The notes under the pieces were generated by a model. It ran no database searches and was not told where the DNA came from. It worked only from the letters and a program-made list of their open reading frames with translations. Shown here in pieces: positions 22,029-30,233 of a stretch of DNA of 38,218 nucleotides (positions within the stretch are counted from its first letter, which is position 1; each line of letters starts with the position of its first letter). Location of the stretch: assembly GCA_023393755.1 (NCBI GenBank), contig JAEXCA010000125.1:1-38218 (forward strand), written 5' to 3'. A program made the position numbers and the translations under genes. Origin of the DNA: Actinomycetes bacterium. GTDB taxonomy: Bacteria; Actinomycetota; Actinomycetes; Propionibacteriales; Propionibacteriaceae.

Positions 22029-24287
22029 TCAGACGGGTTCGGCGACCGCCGCCATCACCGGGCGCAACGCCAGCCACCACTGCTGGCGGGGACGCCGGAA
22101 CTCCAGGTCGAGGTCGTCGTTCAGGTGTGCGACCGGGAACCGGTGGATGGCCCCGTCGGTCAGTCCCAGGTAGTGGCTGGACGAGGTGCCGGCGGCGAAC
22201 TCGTCGTCCAGCGCGTGCAGCGCGTGGGAGACCAGCCGGGCGGCCAGCAGCCGGTCGGCCGGGGTCGGGGAGGCGCCCTGCTGGACGTGCCCCAGCACCG
22301 CCTGCCGGACGTCGTACTGGTCGCCGCCCTCCTCCTCCAGCACCCGGGCGATGAAGTCGGTGGTGTAGAGCGGGTTGGCCTCCTCGTTGCGGACCGCGAG
22401 GAAGAGCTTGCGGCCGGCGGCGAAGCTCTCCCGCAGCCAGGCGACGTCCGCTTGCAGAGCGGCCAGGCTGAGCCCCTGCTCGTGCAGGTAGACCCGCTCG
22501 GCGCCGCCGGCCAGCCCGCTGACCAGCGCCAGGAAGCCGCAGTAGCGCCCCATCGTCTCCACCACGAAGGCGCGCCTGGCGGCGGCGCCCGACACCTTCA
22601 GCCGATCGATCGCCTCGGTGATCACGTTCAGCGCGGTGTCGCTGCCGATCGACAGCTCCGAGCCGGGCAGGTTGTTGTCGATGGACGCCGGCACGCACAC
22701 CATCGGGATCCGCAGCGCCGGGTAGCGATCCCGCTCCCGGTCGAGCAGGTGGACGGCCTGGTAGCCGTTCCAGCCGCCGATCATCAGCAGCGCGTCCACC
22801 CGGTGTTCCTCCAGCGCCCGGCTGATCGGGTACAGGTCGGCCGCGGCCGGCATGGTGCGGCGCACGCCGAGTTCGGCGCCACCGTCGGCCAGCCAGCCCT
22901 CCACCTCGGCCCAGCCCAGCTCGTCGATCGCCCCCGCGCGCAGCCCGGCGAAGCCGTCCCGCACCCCCAGCATGGTGTGGCCCCGCCGGATCCCCAGCCG
23001 GACGGCGTAGCGGGCGGCCGAGTTCATCCCGGGCGCCAGGCCCCCGACGTGCAGGATCGCGATCCGCTTGGGACCACCGGGGACGGTTCCGGGGCCACCC
23101 GGGACGGTTCCGGGACCAGCAGGAACCGTCCCCGGTGGTCCCGGGTCGACGAGTTCCCGCAGGATGCCGGCCATTTCGGTGAAGGCGCCGCCGCGGTAGG
23201 CCATCGCCCGGGCGTACTCGCCGGCGGCGATCAGCTCGGGCACCTCGCGGGTGCGGGCCACGGCCTCGATCAGCGGCACCCTGACCACCTGGTTGCCGTG
23301 GAAGCCGATCACCGGGCCGACGCCGCCCGGGGTCGCCGCCAGCACCTCGTTGGCCGCCTCGTAGCCCAGCCAGGTGGACGCCCAGCGGTCGTAGGCGCTG
23401 GGGGCCCCGCCGCGCTGGACGTGGCCGAGGATGGTCACCCGGGTGTCCTCGCCCAGCCGCTCCTGCAGCACGTCCCGCACGTACCCGGACGAGATCGGCT
23501 CGCCGGCCCGATCCCGGGCGCCCTCGGCCACCACCACCATGGTGTCGCGGCGGCCGTTGGCCCGGGCCTGCCGCAGCGCGGCGCACATCGCGTCCTCCCA
23601 GCCCGGTTCGGGCGGGGTCTCCGGGATCAGGACGTAGTCGCAGCCGCCGGCCACCGCCGCCATCAGCGCCAGGTAACCGCAGTGGCGTCCCATCACCTCG
23701 ACCACGAAGCAGCGTTGGTGGCTGGCCGCGGTGCTGGCCAGCGCGTCGATCGCCTCCAGGATGCGGTGCAGGGCGGAATCGGCCCCGATGGTGGTGTCGG
23801 TGCCCACCAGGTCGTTGTCGATCGAGCCGACCAGCCCGGCGAACATCAGCGCGGGATGGGCATCGGCGGTGGCCCGGTCGAGCTCACCCGCCTCGACCAG
23901 CTCGGCCAGCAGCGCCGGCCAGTCCGCCCGGAACTGATCCAGCCCGGAGAGCGAGCCGTCCCCGCCGATCACCACCAGCCGGTCGATGCCGTGCCGCAGC
24001 AGGTTGCGGGCTGCCCGGCGGCGCCCCTCCCATTGGCGGAAGTCCTGGCTGCGGAAGGTGCCGATCACGGTGCCGCCGCGGTGCAGGATGCTGCTGACGT
24101 CCTCCCAGCCGAACTCGCGGATGCCCTCCCCGCCGTCCACCATGCCCTGGAAGCCCTCGTAGATCGCCGAGACCCGGGCGCCGCGGCTCAGCGCGGTGCG
24201 GACCACGGCCCGTACGGCGGCGTTCATGCCCTGGGCGTCGCCCCCGCTGGTGAGGATGCCCAGATGGGGCCGGCCGGCTGTGGTCAT
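22029..24287 (-). CDS. pfkA: double-domain 6-phosphofructokinase, eukaryote-like layout
   Basis: A 752-residue protein made of two phosphofructokinase domains. The N-terminal half (5-378) is catalytic: GILTSGGDAQGMNAAVR, GGDGS (108-112, glycine favouring ATP over pyrophosphate), SIDNDLVGTDTTIGAD with the catalytic Asp in 155-159, VEVMGRHCGY and GHVQRGG. The C-terminal half (407-752) has the same fold, but GGDGS reads GGWNG (504-508) and SIDND reads SIDNN (535-539), so it cannot catalyse and may be an allosteric half, as in animal and fungal enzymes. The linker at about 380-406 is a GTVP-containing repeat encoded by a palindromic element. ATG 24287 has GGAGA upstream. It phosphorylates fructose 6-phosphate in glycolysis. 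Confidence 0.93.
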   Translation of the reverse strand: MTTAGRPHLGILTSGGDAQGMNAAVRAVVRTALSRGARVSAIYEGFQGMVDGGEGIREFGWEDVSSILHRGGTVIGTFRSQDFRQWEGRRRAARNLLRHGIDRLVVIGGDGSLSGLDQFRADWPALLAELVEAGELDRATADAHPALMFAGLVGSIDNDLVGTDTTIGADSALHRILEAIDALASTAASHQRCFVVEVMGRHCGYLALMAAVAGGCDYVLIPETPPEPGWEDAMCAALRQARANGRRDTMVVVAEGARDRAGEPISSGYVRDVLQERLGEDTRVTILGHVQRGGAPSAYDRWASTWLGYEAANEVLAATPGGVGPVIGFHGNQVVRVPLIEAVARTREVPELIAAGEYARAMAYRGGAFTEMAGILRELVDPGPPGTVPAGPGTVPGGPGTVPGGPKRIAILHVGGLAPGMNSAARYAVRLGIRRGHTMLGVRDGFAGLRAGAIDELGWAEVEGWLADGGAELGVRRTMPAAADLYPISRALEEHRVDALLMIGGWNGYQAVHLLDRERDRYPALRIPMVCVPASIDNNLPGSELSIGSDTALNVITEAIDRLKVSGAAARRAFVVETMGRYCGFLALVSGLAGGAERVYLHEQGLSLAALQADVAWLRESFAAGRKLFLAVRNEEANPLYTTDFIARVLEEEGGDQYDVRQAVLGHVQQGASPTPADRLLAARLVSHALHALDDEFAAGTSSSHYLGLTDGAIHRFPVAHLNDDLDLEFRRPRQQWWLALRPVMAAVAEPV
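23070..23142. repeat. large palindromic element forming the phosphofructokinase linker
   Basis: The 21-base arms 23070-23090 and 23122-23142 are perfect inverted copies, each holding GGGGACGGTTCC or its complement, with another GGGACGGTTCC between them. The element is in frame and encodes the GTVP repeats between the two enzyme domains. It belongs to the same family as the arrays at 10281-10460 and 32004-32081. Confidence 0.9.
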
Positions 24288-24366
24288 CGGTTCTCCGGAT
24301 CGCTGGAAGGTCGTGACCATCTTGCCGACCGGTGCCGCCCGGCGTCCAAGACCCGGCGTGGGCGCG

Positions 24367-24993
24367 TCAGGAGTTGGCCTGCTCGACCGGGGGCGGCTCG
24401 ACCATCCGCGCCCGGGGGGTCACCAGCGGGCTCGACGGCAGTGGATCGGGAACCGTCCGGACCGGGTTCCCGGTCTTCACCGGCGTCGGGGTCGGGGTCG
24501 GAGTCGGAGTGGGCAGTGGCTCGACCGGGATCGGGCCGGGCACGACGGGAGCCTGGATCGGCGGCCGCTGCTGTACCGGACGTTCCGGAGCGCTGGTGGA
24601 CGGCTGATCGTTCGCGGACGGGGCCGGCGCGGACGTGGTGGGCTTGGCGGACGGCGCCGGGGTGGACTGGGCCTGGTCACGGCTCGGGCCGGACGGCCGG
24701 CCTCCCTGGGGCGCACGGCTGCTCTGCTGCGGCGCGGGCGTCGGGTCGGGCCGGGCCGGGGCCTGGCCCGGCTGGCGGGGGTGCGGGGCGGGATCCACCA
24801 GGTCGGGCACCACTGGCGGAATGTGCGGCAGGTCGGCCGGTGGGGCCGGGTTGTCCGTCACACCCGGGCCGCGTGGCGTGGGCGCCGGGGTGGGGCCGGT
24901 CGAGGCGGAACTCTGCAGGGTGGTGCTGGGGGGCGCGACGAGCACGCCGGCGGCCAGGCAGGCTACCGCCACCAGCCAGAAGCGACCTCGCAT
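24367..24993 (-). CDS. secreted proline-rich protein of unknown function
   Basis: A 208-residue protein starting MRGRFWLVAVACLAAGVLVAPP, a signal peptide; a cysteine at residue 12 lies inside the hydrophobic part and does not form a clear lipobox. The rest is low-complexity Pro/Ala/Ser/Thr with a (PT)n run near residue 165 and no recognisable domain. Such proteins often span or decorate the cell wall. ATG 24993 has GGGGGAA upstream; the adjacent GTG 24996 is an alternative. No functional assignment is possible. Confidence 0.7.
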   Translation of the reverse strand: MRGRFWLVAVACLAAGVLVAPPSTTLQSSASTGPTPAPTPRGPGVTDNPAPPADLPHIPPVVPDLVDPAPHPRQPGQAPARPDPTPAPQQSSRAPQGGRPSGPSRDQAQSTPAPSAKPTTSAPAPSANDQPSTSAPERPVQQRPPIQAPVVPGPIPVEPLPTPTPTPTPTPVKTGNPVRTVPDPLPSSPLVTPRARMVEPPPVEQANS

Positions 24994-25036
24994 CACGCGT
25001 TCCCCCTGCTGAACTCGAATCGAGTCTAGCGTCCGG

Positions 25037-25924
25037 TCACCAGCCTGCCCAGCGGCTCAACTCGTCGTCGAGGTTCCGCCACGCGGCCTCCTGCCAGTCC
25101 CGGCGCCCCACGTCGGTGTGGAAGAGCGGCGCGAGGGCGCGCAGCCGGCGCAGCACCTGCACCCGTCCGCGCCGGAAGTCGGCGTCGGAGAGGTGGCGGT
25201 ACTCGGGGCGGACATCCCGGACGTAGACGTGGTAGCGGCCCGGTGGCTGACCCAGGACGGACAGGTCGGCGTCCACCATCACGGCCCCGGCGATGTCCCC
25301 CGGCTCGACCAGATGGGACGCGGTGAGCCGCACCAGCCGGGCCACCTCGGCCACCTCGGCCGCGGGCAGGAGACCGGCGCGCCGGGTCTCGGCCAGCTGC
25401 GCGGACTCCTCCTCGTCCCGCCCGGCGCGCCCGGCGTGGACCGCGTCGTGGAACCACAGCGCCAGCCGCACCGGGCGCCCGGGAGTTCCGCCGGTCACCC
25501 GGTCCGCGGCGTCCAGCGCCTGGGCGAGATGCCGGACGTCGTGGTAGGCCCGGTGCGGCTCCTGCCAGCGGGCCAGCAGTTGGTCGCCGAGGGCCGGCGC
25601 GCCCGGCAGCAGTTCCTGCCACCCCCGGCCCAGACCGCCGAGCACCTGCGCTGGCTTCGGCGTCCGGTCCGCCGGGCGGACCCGCAGGCCGCCGGCCCGC
25701 AGCCGGCGGAGCAACTCCTTCTCGGGCACCGGCTGGGCGCCGAGCGCGATCAACTCCGCATACCGCCGTTCCGGGACGTCGTAGTGATCGTGGTCGAAGG
25801 CGCCGACCGGCAGCCCGGCGGCGGCGGCGAAGGCGTGCAGTTCGTTCAGGCTGGTGTCGGAGACCAGGTGGGCGAACCGGGTGCCGTGCGCCGGCCAGCG
25901 CGGTGGGTCGACCAGGATCGCCAA
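25037..25924 (-). CDS. DUF4031 - HD-domain fusion protein
   Basis: A 295-residue two-domain protein. Residues 1-85 match DUF4031 (ILVDPPRWPAHGTRFAHLVSD, then FDHDHYDVPERRY). Residues about 105-295 are an HD metal-dependent phosphohydrolase-like domain with YHDVRHL (127-133) and WFHDAVH (157-163) as metal ligands. HD proteins of this kind resemble predicted nucleotide hydrolases; substrate unknown. The likely start is TTG 25924, two bases after the stop of the PEBP gene, since the longer open frame to 26224 is arginine/proline-rich shadow sequence. That places it in a two-gene operon with translational coupling. Confidence 0.85.
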   Translation of the reverse strand: MAILVDPPRWPAHGTRFAHLVSDTSLNELHAFAAAAGLPVGAFDHDHYDVPERRYAELIALGAQPVPEKELLRRLRAGGLRVRPADRTPKPAQVLGGLGRGWQELLPGAPALGDQLLARWQEPHRAYHDVRHLAQALDAADRVTGGTPGRPVRLALWFHDAVHAGRAGRDEEESAQLAETRRAGLLPAAEVAEVARLVRLTASHLVEPGDIAGAVMVDADLSVLGQPPGRYHVYVRDVRPEYRHLSDADFRRGRVQVLRRLRALAPLFHTDVGRRDWQEAAWRNLDDELSRWAGW

Positions 25925-25926
25925 GC

Positions 25927-26397
25927 TCAGCTCGCCGGGTTGGCGAACAGCGCGACGAACCCGGCGTCGGCCAGGACGTGGAAGCCGGCGGTCAGCAGGG
26001 CCATCGCCCGCGGCGCGTCGTCCGGGATGTCCAGCCGATCGACGTCCAGCGCCACCACCCGGAAGTGGTAGTGGTGTGCCGGGTCGCCGGGCGGCGGCCA
26101 CGGGCCGCCCCAGCCGGGGACGCCGTAGTCGGTCGGCCAGTCGCGGGTACCGGCCGGTAGCGCGCCGCCGGCCGGCAGCGAGGTGACCTCCGGTGGGATG
26201 TCGGTCAGCACCCAGTGCCACCACCCGCTGCCGGTGGGGGCGTCGGGGTCGTAGCAGGTGATCATGAAGCTGCGGGTGCCCGCCGGGGCGTCGCCCCAGG
26301 TGAGGTCGGGGGCGAGGTTCTCCCCACCCACCCCGCTGTGGGCGTACCGCAGTTCGATGGTGGAATCGGCCGGAATCGCGGCGCTGCGCAGGAACAC
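25927..26397 (-). CDS. YbhB/YbcL family PEBP-like protein
   Basis: A 156-residue protein of the phosphatidylethanolamine-binding / Raf-kinase-inhibitor-like family: GGENLAPDLTWGDAPAGTRS, YDPDAPTGSGWWHWVLTDIP with the DPDAP ligand motif, and a HHYHFRVVALD strand late in the protein. The bacterial role is not settled; members bind phosphorylated ligands or have been linked to inhibition of proteases. GTG 26397 has a strong AAGGAGGAG site. It is cytoplasmic by sequence and is followed directly by the DUF4031-HD gene. Confidence 0.93.
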   Translation of the reverse strand: MFLRSAAIPADSTIELRYAHSGVGGENLAPDLTWGDAPAGTRSFMITCYDPDAPTGSGWWHWVLTDIPPEVTSLPAGGALPAGTRDWPTDYGVPGWGGPWPPPGDPAHHYHFRVVALDVDRLDIPDDAPRAMALLTAGFHVLADAGFVALFANPAS

Positions 26398-26446
26398 GGT
26401 TCTCCTCCTTCTTGCCTGCGCTTCAGCCTAGGCCCCGCCGCCGCCG

Positions 26447-26538
26447 TTCGAAGCCTCCCGCCCGGGGCGGGTCGGGGCAGGGGTGGACGTCCTTCGGCGG
26501 CGCGGACTTCGAAGCCTCCCGCTCGGGGGGCGGGTCGG
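26447..26538. repeat. 29-31 bp direct repeat in the gap before the KDPG-aldolase-like gene
   Basis: TTCGAAGCCTCCCGCNCGGG followed by GCGGGTCGG occurs at 26447-26475 and 26508-26538. The core TCGAAGCCTCC is also found inverted at 35719-35729. The copies lie between divergent genes, close to where the downstream promoter should be. No other feature is visible in 26398-26590. Confidence 0.7.
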
Positions 26539-26590
26539 CAGCCCGCCGCGCGGTGGTGTGCGGCGCGGTCGAAGCGCCATGATGGGCGTC

Positions 26591-27211
26591 ATGCGCCGAG
26601 CCGAACTGCCGGACCTGGGGGAGCACCAGGTGGTGTTCAGCCTGCCCGGGGCGGACGACGACGACCTGGTCGCCGCCTGCGAGGTGCTCTGGCAGGAGGG
26701 CCACCGGGTGTGGTCGGTGCCCCCCGCCCGGATCGACGATCTGGCGGTGCTGCGGACGGTGTTCGGACGCCGCGCGCTGCTCGGCGTTCACGACCTGACC
26801 GACGCGACCCAGACCGCCGCCGCGGTCGCCGCCGGGGCCGGACTACTGGCCAGCGTGTACTGCCTGCCCGAGGTGGTCGCGGCCGCGGACGGGGTGCCGG
26901 TCGTGCTCGGCGGGCTCACTCCGCAGGAGCTGCGAGCCTGCCACCAGGCCGGGGCCAGCGCCGTCCAGGTGGTGCCCTGCGAGGCGTTCGGCACCGGTTA
27001 CGCCCGGGGGCTGCCGGAACTGGTCTCCGAGATCCCGCTGCTGGCGACCGGCCGGCTGGAGCACTACCAGGCCGCGCTGTGGCTCAGTTCGGGTGCGCTG
27101 GGAGTGTGGCCGATGCACCTGGTGAGCTCCGAACTGGTCGCCGACGACGGCCTGGGGGAACTGCGGACGCTGGCCCAGCGGTGGCGGCTCGGCGATGAGG
27201 CCGGCGCCTGA
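26591..27211 (+). CDS. KDPG-aldolase-like protein lacking the Schiff-base lysine
   Basis: A 206-residue single-domain barrel with the strand pattern of the KDPG/KHG aldolase (Eda) family: VVFSLPG at the first strand, LTDATQTAAAVAAGAGLLAS (the family's threonine/glutamine-rich fourth segment), PVVLGGLTPQELRACHQAGA, and a final GVWPMHLVSSELV. In Eda the fifth strand reads KFFPAE with the catalytic lysine; here it is QVVPCE with Gln126, and the usual first-barrel glutamate is also missing. Aldolase activity is therefore unlikely and the real function is unknown. ATG 26579, 26582 and 26591 are all possible starts; I chose the last because the protein fold begins just after it. Confidence 0.75.
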   Translation: MRRAELPDLGEHQVVFSLPGADDDDLVAACEVLWQEGHRVWSVPPARIDDLAVLRTVFGRRALLGVHDLTDATQTAAAVAAGAGLLASVYCLPEVVAAADGVPVVLGGLTPQELRACHQAGASAVQVVPCEAFGTGYARGLPELVSEIPLLATGRLEHYQAALWLSSGALGVWPMHLVSSELVADDGLGELRTLAQRWRLGDEAGA

Positions 27212-27241
27212 GGCTGCCGCCAGGGGACCCGTCCCGGATGC

Positions 27242-27640
27242 TCAGCGGCGGTTGCGGCGGCGGTTGACCCCGCGGATCAGCCCGCCGATCACCATGAACA
27301 GGGTGACCGCGCCCAGCAGGCTGCCGCCGCCCACGATCGCCAGTTGCACCCAGCGTTCCCCCTCCGGGTCGGGCCGGGGCGTGGGGGAGACGGACGGGGT
27401 CGGAGTGGGCGTCGGCGAGACGGTGGCCTCGTCCTCGTCCTCCGGGGCCGGGGACTCGGTCGCCTTCGGTGTCTTGGTCGCCTTGGGCGTCTTGGTGGCC
27501 TGGGGGACGGGGGCGAGCGGGCCGGGATCGGCCACCGCGGCGGCGAAGGCCGGAAGGCTCAGCAGCAGGGCCAGCACGCCCACCACGATCGCCCGCACCA
27601 CCGGGGCACGACCCGCCGGACCAACCCGTCGTGGTGTCAT
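27242..27640 (-). CDS. small secreted, membrane-anchored protein
   Basis: A 132-residue protein with an N-terminal signal peptide (VVRAIVVGVLALLLSLPAFA), a low-complexity extracytoplasmic part with KTPKAT repeats and an acidic EDEDEAT patch followed by (PT)n, and a C-terminal transmembrane helix (about 97-122) followed by RGVNRRRNRR. The layout is that of a wall-exposed stalk anchored by its C-terminus. GGAGGG precedes ATG 27640. No domain is recognised. Confidence 0.8.
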   Translation of the reverse strand: MTPRRVGPAGRAPVVRAIVVGVLALLLSLPAFAAAVADPGPLAPVPQATKTPKATKTPKATESPAPEDEDEATVSPTPTPTPSVSPTPRPDPEGERWVQLAIVGGGSLLGAVTLFMVIGGLIRGVNRRRNRR

Positions 27641-27732
27641 CTGGCCCTCCTTGGCGTCGCCCCTGAGCCGAGTATTGAGGGCCTCCGCCGCTGATGCAAA
27701 CGCCGCGAAAGGGCGTTCCCGCCTCGGTCACC

Positions 27733-27760
27733 TTGCATCCTGAGGATTTCTTAGGATACT
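27733..27760 (+). promoter_or_regulatory. candidate promoter of the SH3-domain protein gene
   Basis: TTGCAT (27733-27738) and GATACT (27755-27760) with a 16-bp spacer, in a locally AT-rich stretch between divergent genes. The leader would be about 33 bases with AGGGTGGGT as ribosome site. Confidence 0.45.
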
Positions 27761-27799
27761 TTTGGGAGTCGTTAGCCTCGTCGTCGTCTGAGGGTGGGT

Positions 27800-28726
27800 A
27801 TGTATCAGCCACGCCGCGTGCTCGATCCGGTCGAGCTCGAGGTTCCGGCGACCCCTTCGCCCGCATCGGCCGGCAGGCCGCGCCGGGCCGCTCCGACCTG
27901 GCGGGATCACGCCGGACAGCGCGCCGGGATCGGCCTGGTCACCCTGGCGGCGGTGGCCACCGGGGGCGCGATCGTCCTGGGCGGAGACCCGGCCCCGGCC
28001 GCACTGGGTGCGCAGTCCGCCTTCGCCGCCGCGCCGGCCGGAGACCGCGAGGTGAGCGACACCAGCCGGAGCAAGGCCCGCCCGGCGCTGCAGCTGGTCT
28101 CGCTGACCACCTCCGAACTCGCCGACGCGACCGAGGATCTGGTCGCGATCACCCCGCTGTACACCACCGGCTCGCTGAACCTGCGTTCCGGCCCGTCCCA
28201 GGATTCCGAACTGCTGGGCAAGGTCGACCTGGGCACCAAGGTCGAAGCCTCCACCACGATCGAGGGCAAGTACCGCAAGGTCACCGTCGGCGATCAGGAG
28301 GGCTGGGTGCTGGCCGCGAACCTGATCGACGAGACCGACGACCTGGCCCAGGGCATCACCATGGCGGAGTGCCCCCGCGGCACCGCGGTGGAGAAGAAGC
28401 TGCGGGCCGACACCATCAGGATCTACCGCTCGGTCTGCGCGCTCTTCCCGGGCGTCAACTCCTACGGCGGCTGGCGGGCCGGCGGCCGGCAGTTCCACAA
28501 GAACGGCCGCGCGCTGGACATCATGCTCACGCCCAAGAAGGAGAGCGCGCTCGGCTGGAAGATCGCCAAGTACCTGGTGGCCAACGCCAAGACGTTCAAC
28601 ATCGACCACATCATCTTCGAGCAGAAGATCTGGACGCCGGGCTCACCGAAGTGGCGGGGGATGGCCGATCGCGGCAGCACCACCCAGAACCACTTCGACC
28701 ACGTCCACGTCGCCATCAAGGCCTAG
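27800..28726 (+). CDS. membrane-anchored SH3-domain protein with peptidase-like C-terminal domain
   Basis: A 308-residue envelope protein. A 42-residue cytoplasmic tail is followed by a single hydrophobic helix (about 43-64), a linker, a bacterial SH3 domain at about 118-180 (LYTTGSLNLRSGPSQDSELL to GDQEGWVLAANL) and a C-terminal domain at about 190-308 with YGGWRAGG, HKNGRALDIM and NHFDHVHVAI. The last resembles the C-terminal domain annotated as ARB-07466-like, with His/Asp spacing reminiscent of M15-type peptidoglycan peptidases. Cell-wall binding or cleavage is a reasonable inference. ATG 27800 is preferred over GTG 27794 because of the upstream GAGGGTGGG. Confidence 0.88.
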   Translation: MYQPRRVLDPVELEVPATPSPASAGRPRRAAPTWRDHAGQRAGIGLVTLAAVATGGAIVLGGDPAPAALGAQSAFAAAPAGDREVSDTSRSKARPALQLVSLTTSELADATEDLVAITPLYTTGSLNLRSGPSQDSELLGKVDLGTKVEASTTIEGKYRKVTVGDQEGWVLAANLIDETDDLAQGITMAECPRGTAVEKKLRADTIRIYRSVCALFPGVNSYGGWRAGGRQFHKNGRALDIMLTPKKESALGWKIAKYLVANAKTFNIDHIIFEQKIWTPGSPKWRGMADRGSTTQNHFDHVHVAIKA

Positions 28727-28821
28727 TAACCGGATTGGCCGGCAACCACGTCGCCGCGCCGCCGGCGAACGCCGCCCGTCGGTCCTCGCGCCGGACAACC
28801 CGCTCCCGTCGCCGTCACCGG

Positions 28822-28827
28822 TAACCT
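28822..28827 (+). promoter_or_regulatory. -10 box TAACCT, leaderless-type
   Basis: TAACCT fits TANNNT and ends 6 bases before the ATG at 28834. With no ribosome site present, a leaderless transcript is likely. No clear -35 is visible. Confidence 0.5.
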
Positions 28828-28833
28828 GCCGTC

Positions 28834-30024
28834 ATGTCCGAGAAGGTGTCCGGGAGCGAGGCGATCGCGTTCCGCCTCGGCGCTCAGAACCTTCTCGAAC
28901 GGGCCGATGCGAGCGAACTGCCCGACGTCACCGGCCGGTGCGGCGTCCAGAACAGCCCGCCCGGATCTGCGTTGCTCGCGCTGCACGCCAGGGTGCGGGA
29001 CATCACGCCGGAGCGCCTGGACGCGGCTGTCGCCGAGGACCGGAGCGTGGTGCAGACCTGGTGCATGCGCGGCGCTCCGTACTTCGTCCCGACCGTGGAT
29101 GCCGCCGTGTTCACCACTGGCGTGCTCCCGCCCACCGAGGACGCGATGCGGCACTTCCTCCTCGGTGCCGGCCCAGACGTGGACAGGCTCGGCCTGAGCC
29201 TCACCGAGGCGGTCGAGCTGACCGGCGCCGAGATCCGCAACGTCCTGTCGGGCCGCAGGCTCGCGATCGACGAGCTCGGCGCGGAGATCGCCCAGCGCAT
29301 CGCCCACCACCTGTCGACCAGGCAACGCGACCTCTGGAACGAGGAAGGCCCGCATGCCGCAGGCCAGCCACTCGGCGAGGCGATCGTCCACTTCTGCCTC
29401 CGCATCCTCACCCTGCAACGGGTCGTCTGCTTCGCCCCACGAGAGGGGAACAAGGCTCCCTTCGTCCTGACCGACGAATGGCTCGGGCACCCGATCCCCG
29501 ACACCGACCCCACAGCCGCGCGAGCGGAACTGCTGCGCCGCTACCTGCACTGCTACGGCCCGTCCACCCGCGCCGACTTCGCCGCCTGGCTGGGCGTCCG
29601 TACCGGCGACACCGACCCGTGGTGGAGCCTGCTCGAGGACAAGCTGACGCCGGTCGAGTACCGCGGCACGGCCTGGATGCTCGCCGACGACCTGGACGCG
29701 CTCCGGTCGGCACCCACGCCGCAGGGTGTCCGCCTGCTCCCGCCACGCGACCCCTACACCCAGCTCCGCGACCGCGAGACCATCGTGGCGAAGCAGTACC
29801 ACCGAGAACTGTGGAAGGCAGTCGGCGATCCCGGCACCGTCCTGGCCGACGGCACGATCGTCGGCACCTGGCGACCCCGCAGGAGCGGCCGGAAACTCAC
29901 CCTCGCGGTCAGGACCTTCGCCACCCTCCGCAGCCGGCACAGGACAGCGATACAGAGCGAGGCCGAACAGATCGGGCCCGTGCGGAACGCCTCCTCGGTG
30001 ACCGTCGAGTTCGACACCTACTGA
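28834..30024 (+). CDS. AlkZ-like winged-helix DNA-binding protein
   Basis: A 396-residue protein of the HTH_42/AlkZ-like family, which includes DNA glycosylases for alkylated or crosslinked bases. The N-terminal part has RLGAQNLLERA and QTWCMRGAPYFVP (family pattern: short motif then WxxRGTxH); the middle has winged-helix segments with RYLHCYGPSTRADFAAWLG; the end has RLLPPRDPYTQLRDRE, where members usually carry LLPxFDxYLL, and TVLADGTIVGTWRP. The central QxQ/QxD catalytic motif of characterised AlkZ is not clearly seen, so DNA binding is likelier than proven glycosylase activity. The gene uses slightly less biased codons than its neighbours. Confidence 0.85.
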   Translation: MSEKVSGSEAIAFRLGAQNLLERADASELPDVTGRCGVQNSPPGSALLALHARVRDITPERLDAAVAEDRSVVQTWCMRGAPYFVPTVDAAVFTTGVLPPTEDAMRHFLLGAGPDVDRLGLSLTEAVELTGAEIRNVLSGRRLAIDELGAEIAQRIAHHLSTRQRDLWNEEGPHAAGQPLGEAIVHFCLRILTLQRVVCFAPREGNKAPFVLTDEWLGHPIPDTDPTAARAELLRRYLHCYGPSTRADFAAWLGVRTGDTDPWWSLLEDKLTPVEYRGTAWMLADDLDALRSAPTPQGVRLLPPRDPYTQLRDRETIVAKQYHRELWKAVGDPGTVLADGTIVGTWRPRRSGRKLTLAVRTFATLRSRHRTAIQSEAEQIGPVRNASSVTVEFDTY

Positions 30025-30221
30025 GGGGCCGCCGATGAAGAACCATCGCGTGTCACTTCCTGGATCGGGCGCCTGATGGCGTTGTCGGCCGCTCCCGCGT
30101 AGCGCTGCTACCCGGTCGGGCCTCCGCCTTGTCATGCCTCCCGCTCAGAAACCGCTATTCATCGGCGCACCCTAACCCCGACCGCCGAACTGCGCGGCAG
30201 CTGAACACCGGCTCGAACCCG

Positions 30222-30227
30222 TAGGGT
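30222..30227 (+). promoter_or_regulatory. -10 box TAGGGT, leaderless or short leader
   Basis: TAGGGT ends 6 bases before the ATG at 30234. A GAGG tetramer between the two could equally act as a weak ribosome site on a slightly longer leader. The rest of the 30025-30233 gap shows nothing I can name. Confidence 0.45.
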
Positions 30228-30233
30228 GAGGCC

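Noticed and set aside
22125..25226. Plus-strand frame of about 1030 codons over the phosphofructokinase
   Set aside because: Antisense shadow; it runs through the phosphofructokinase, the proline-rich gene and the end of the HD gene, with no recognisable domain.
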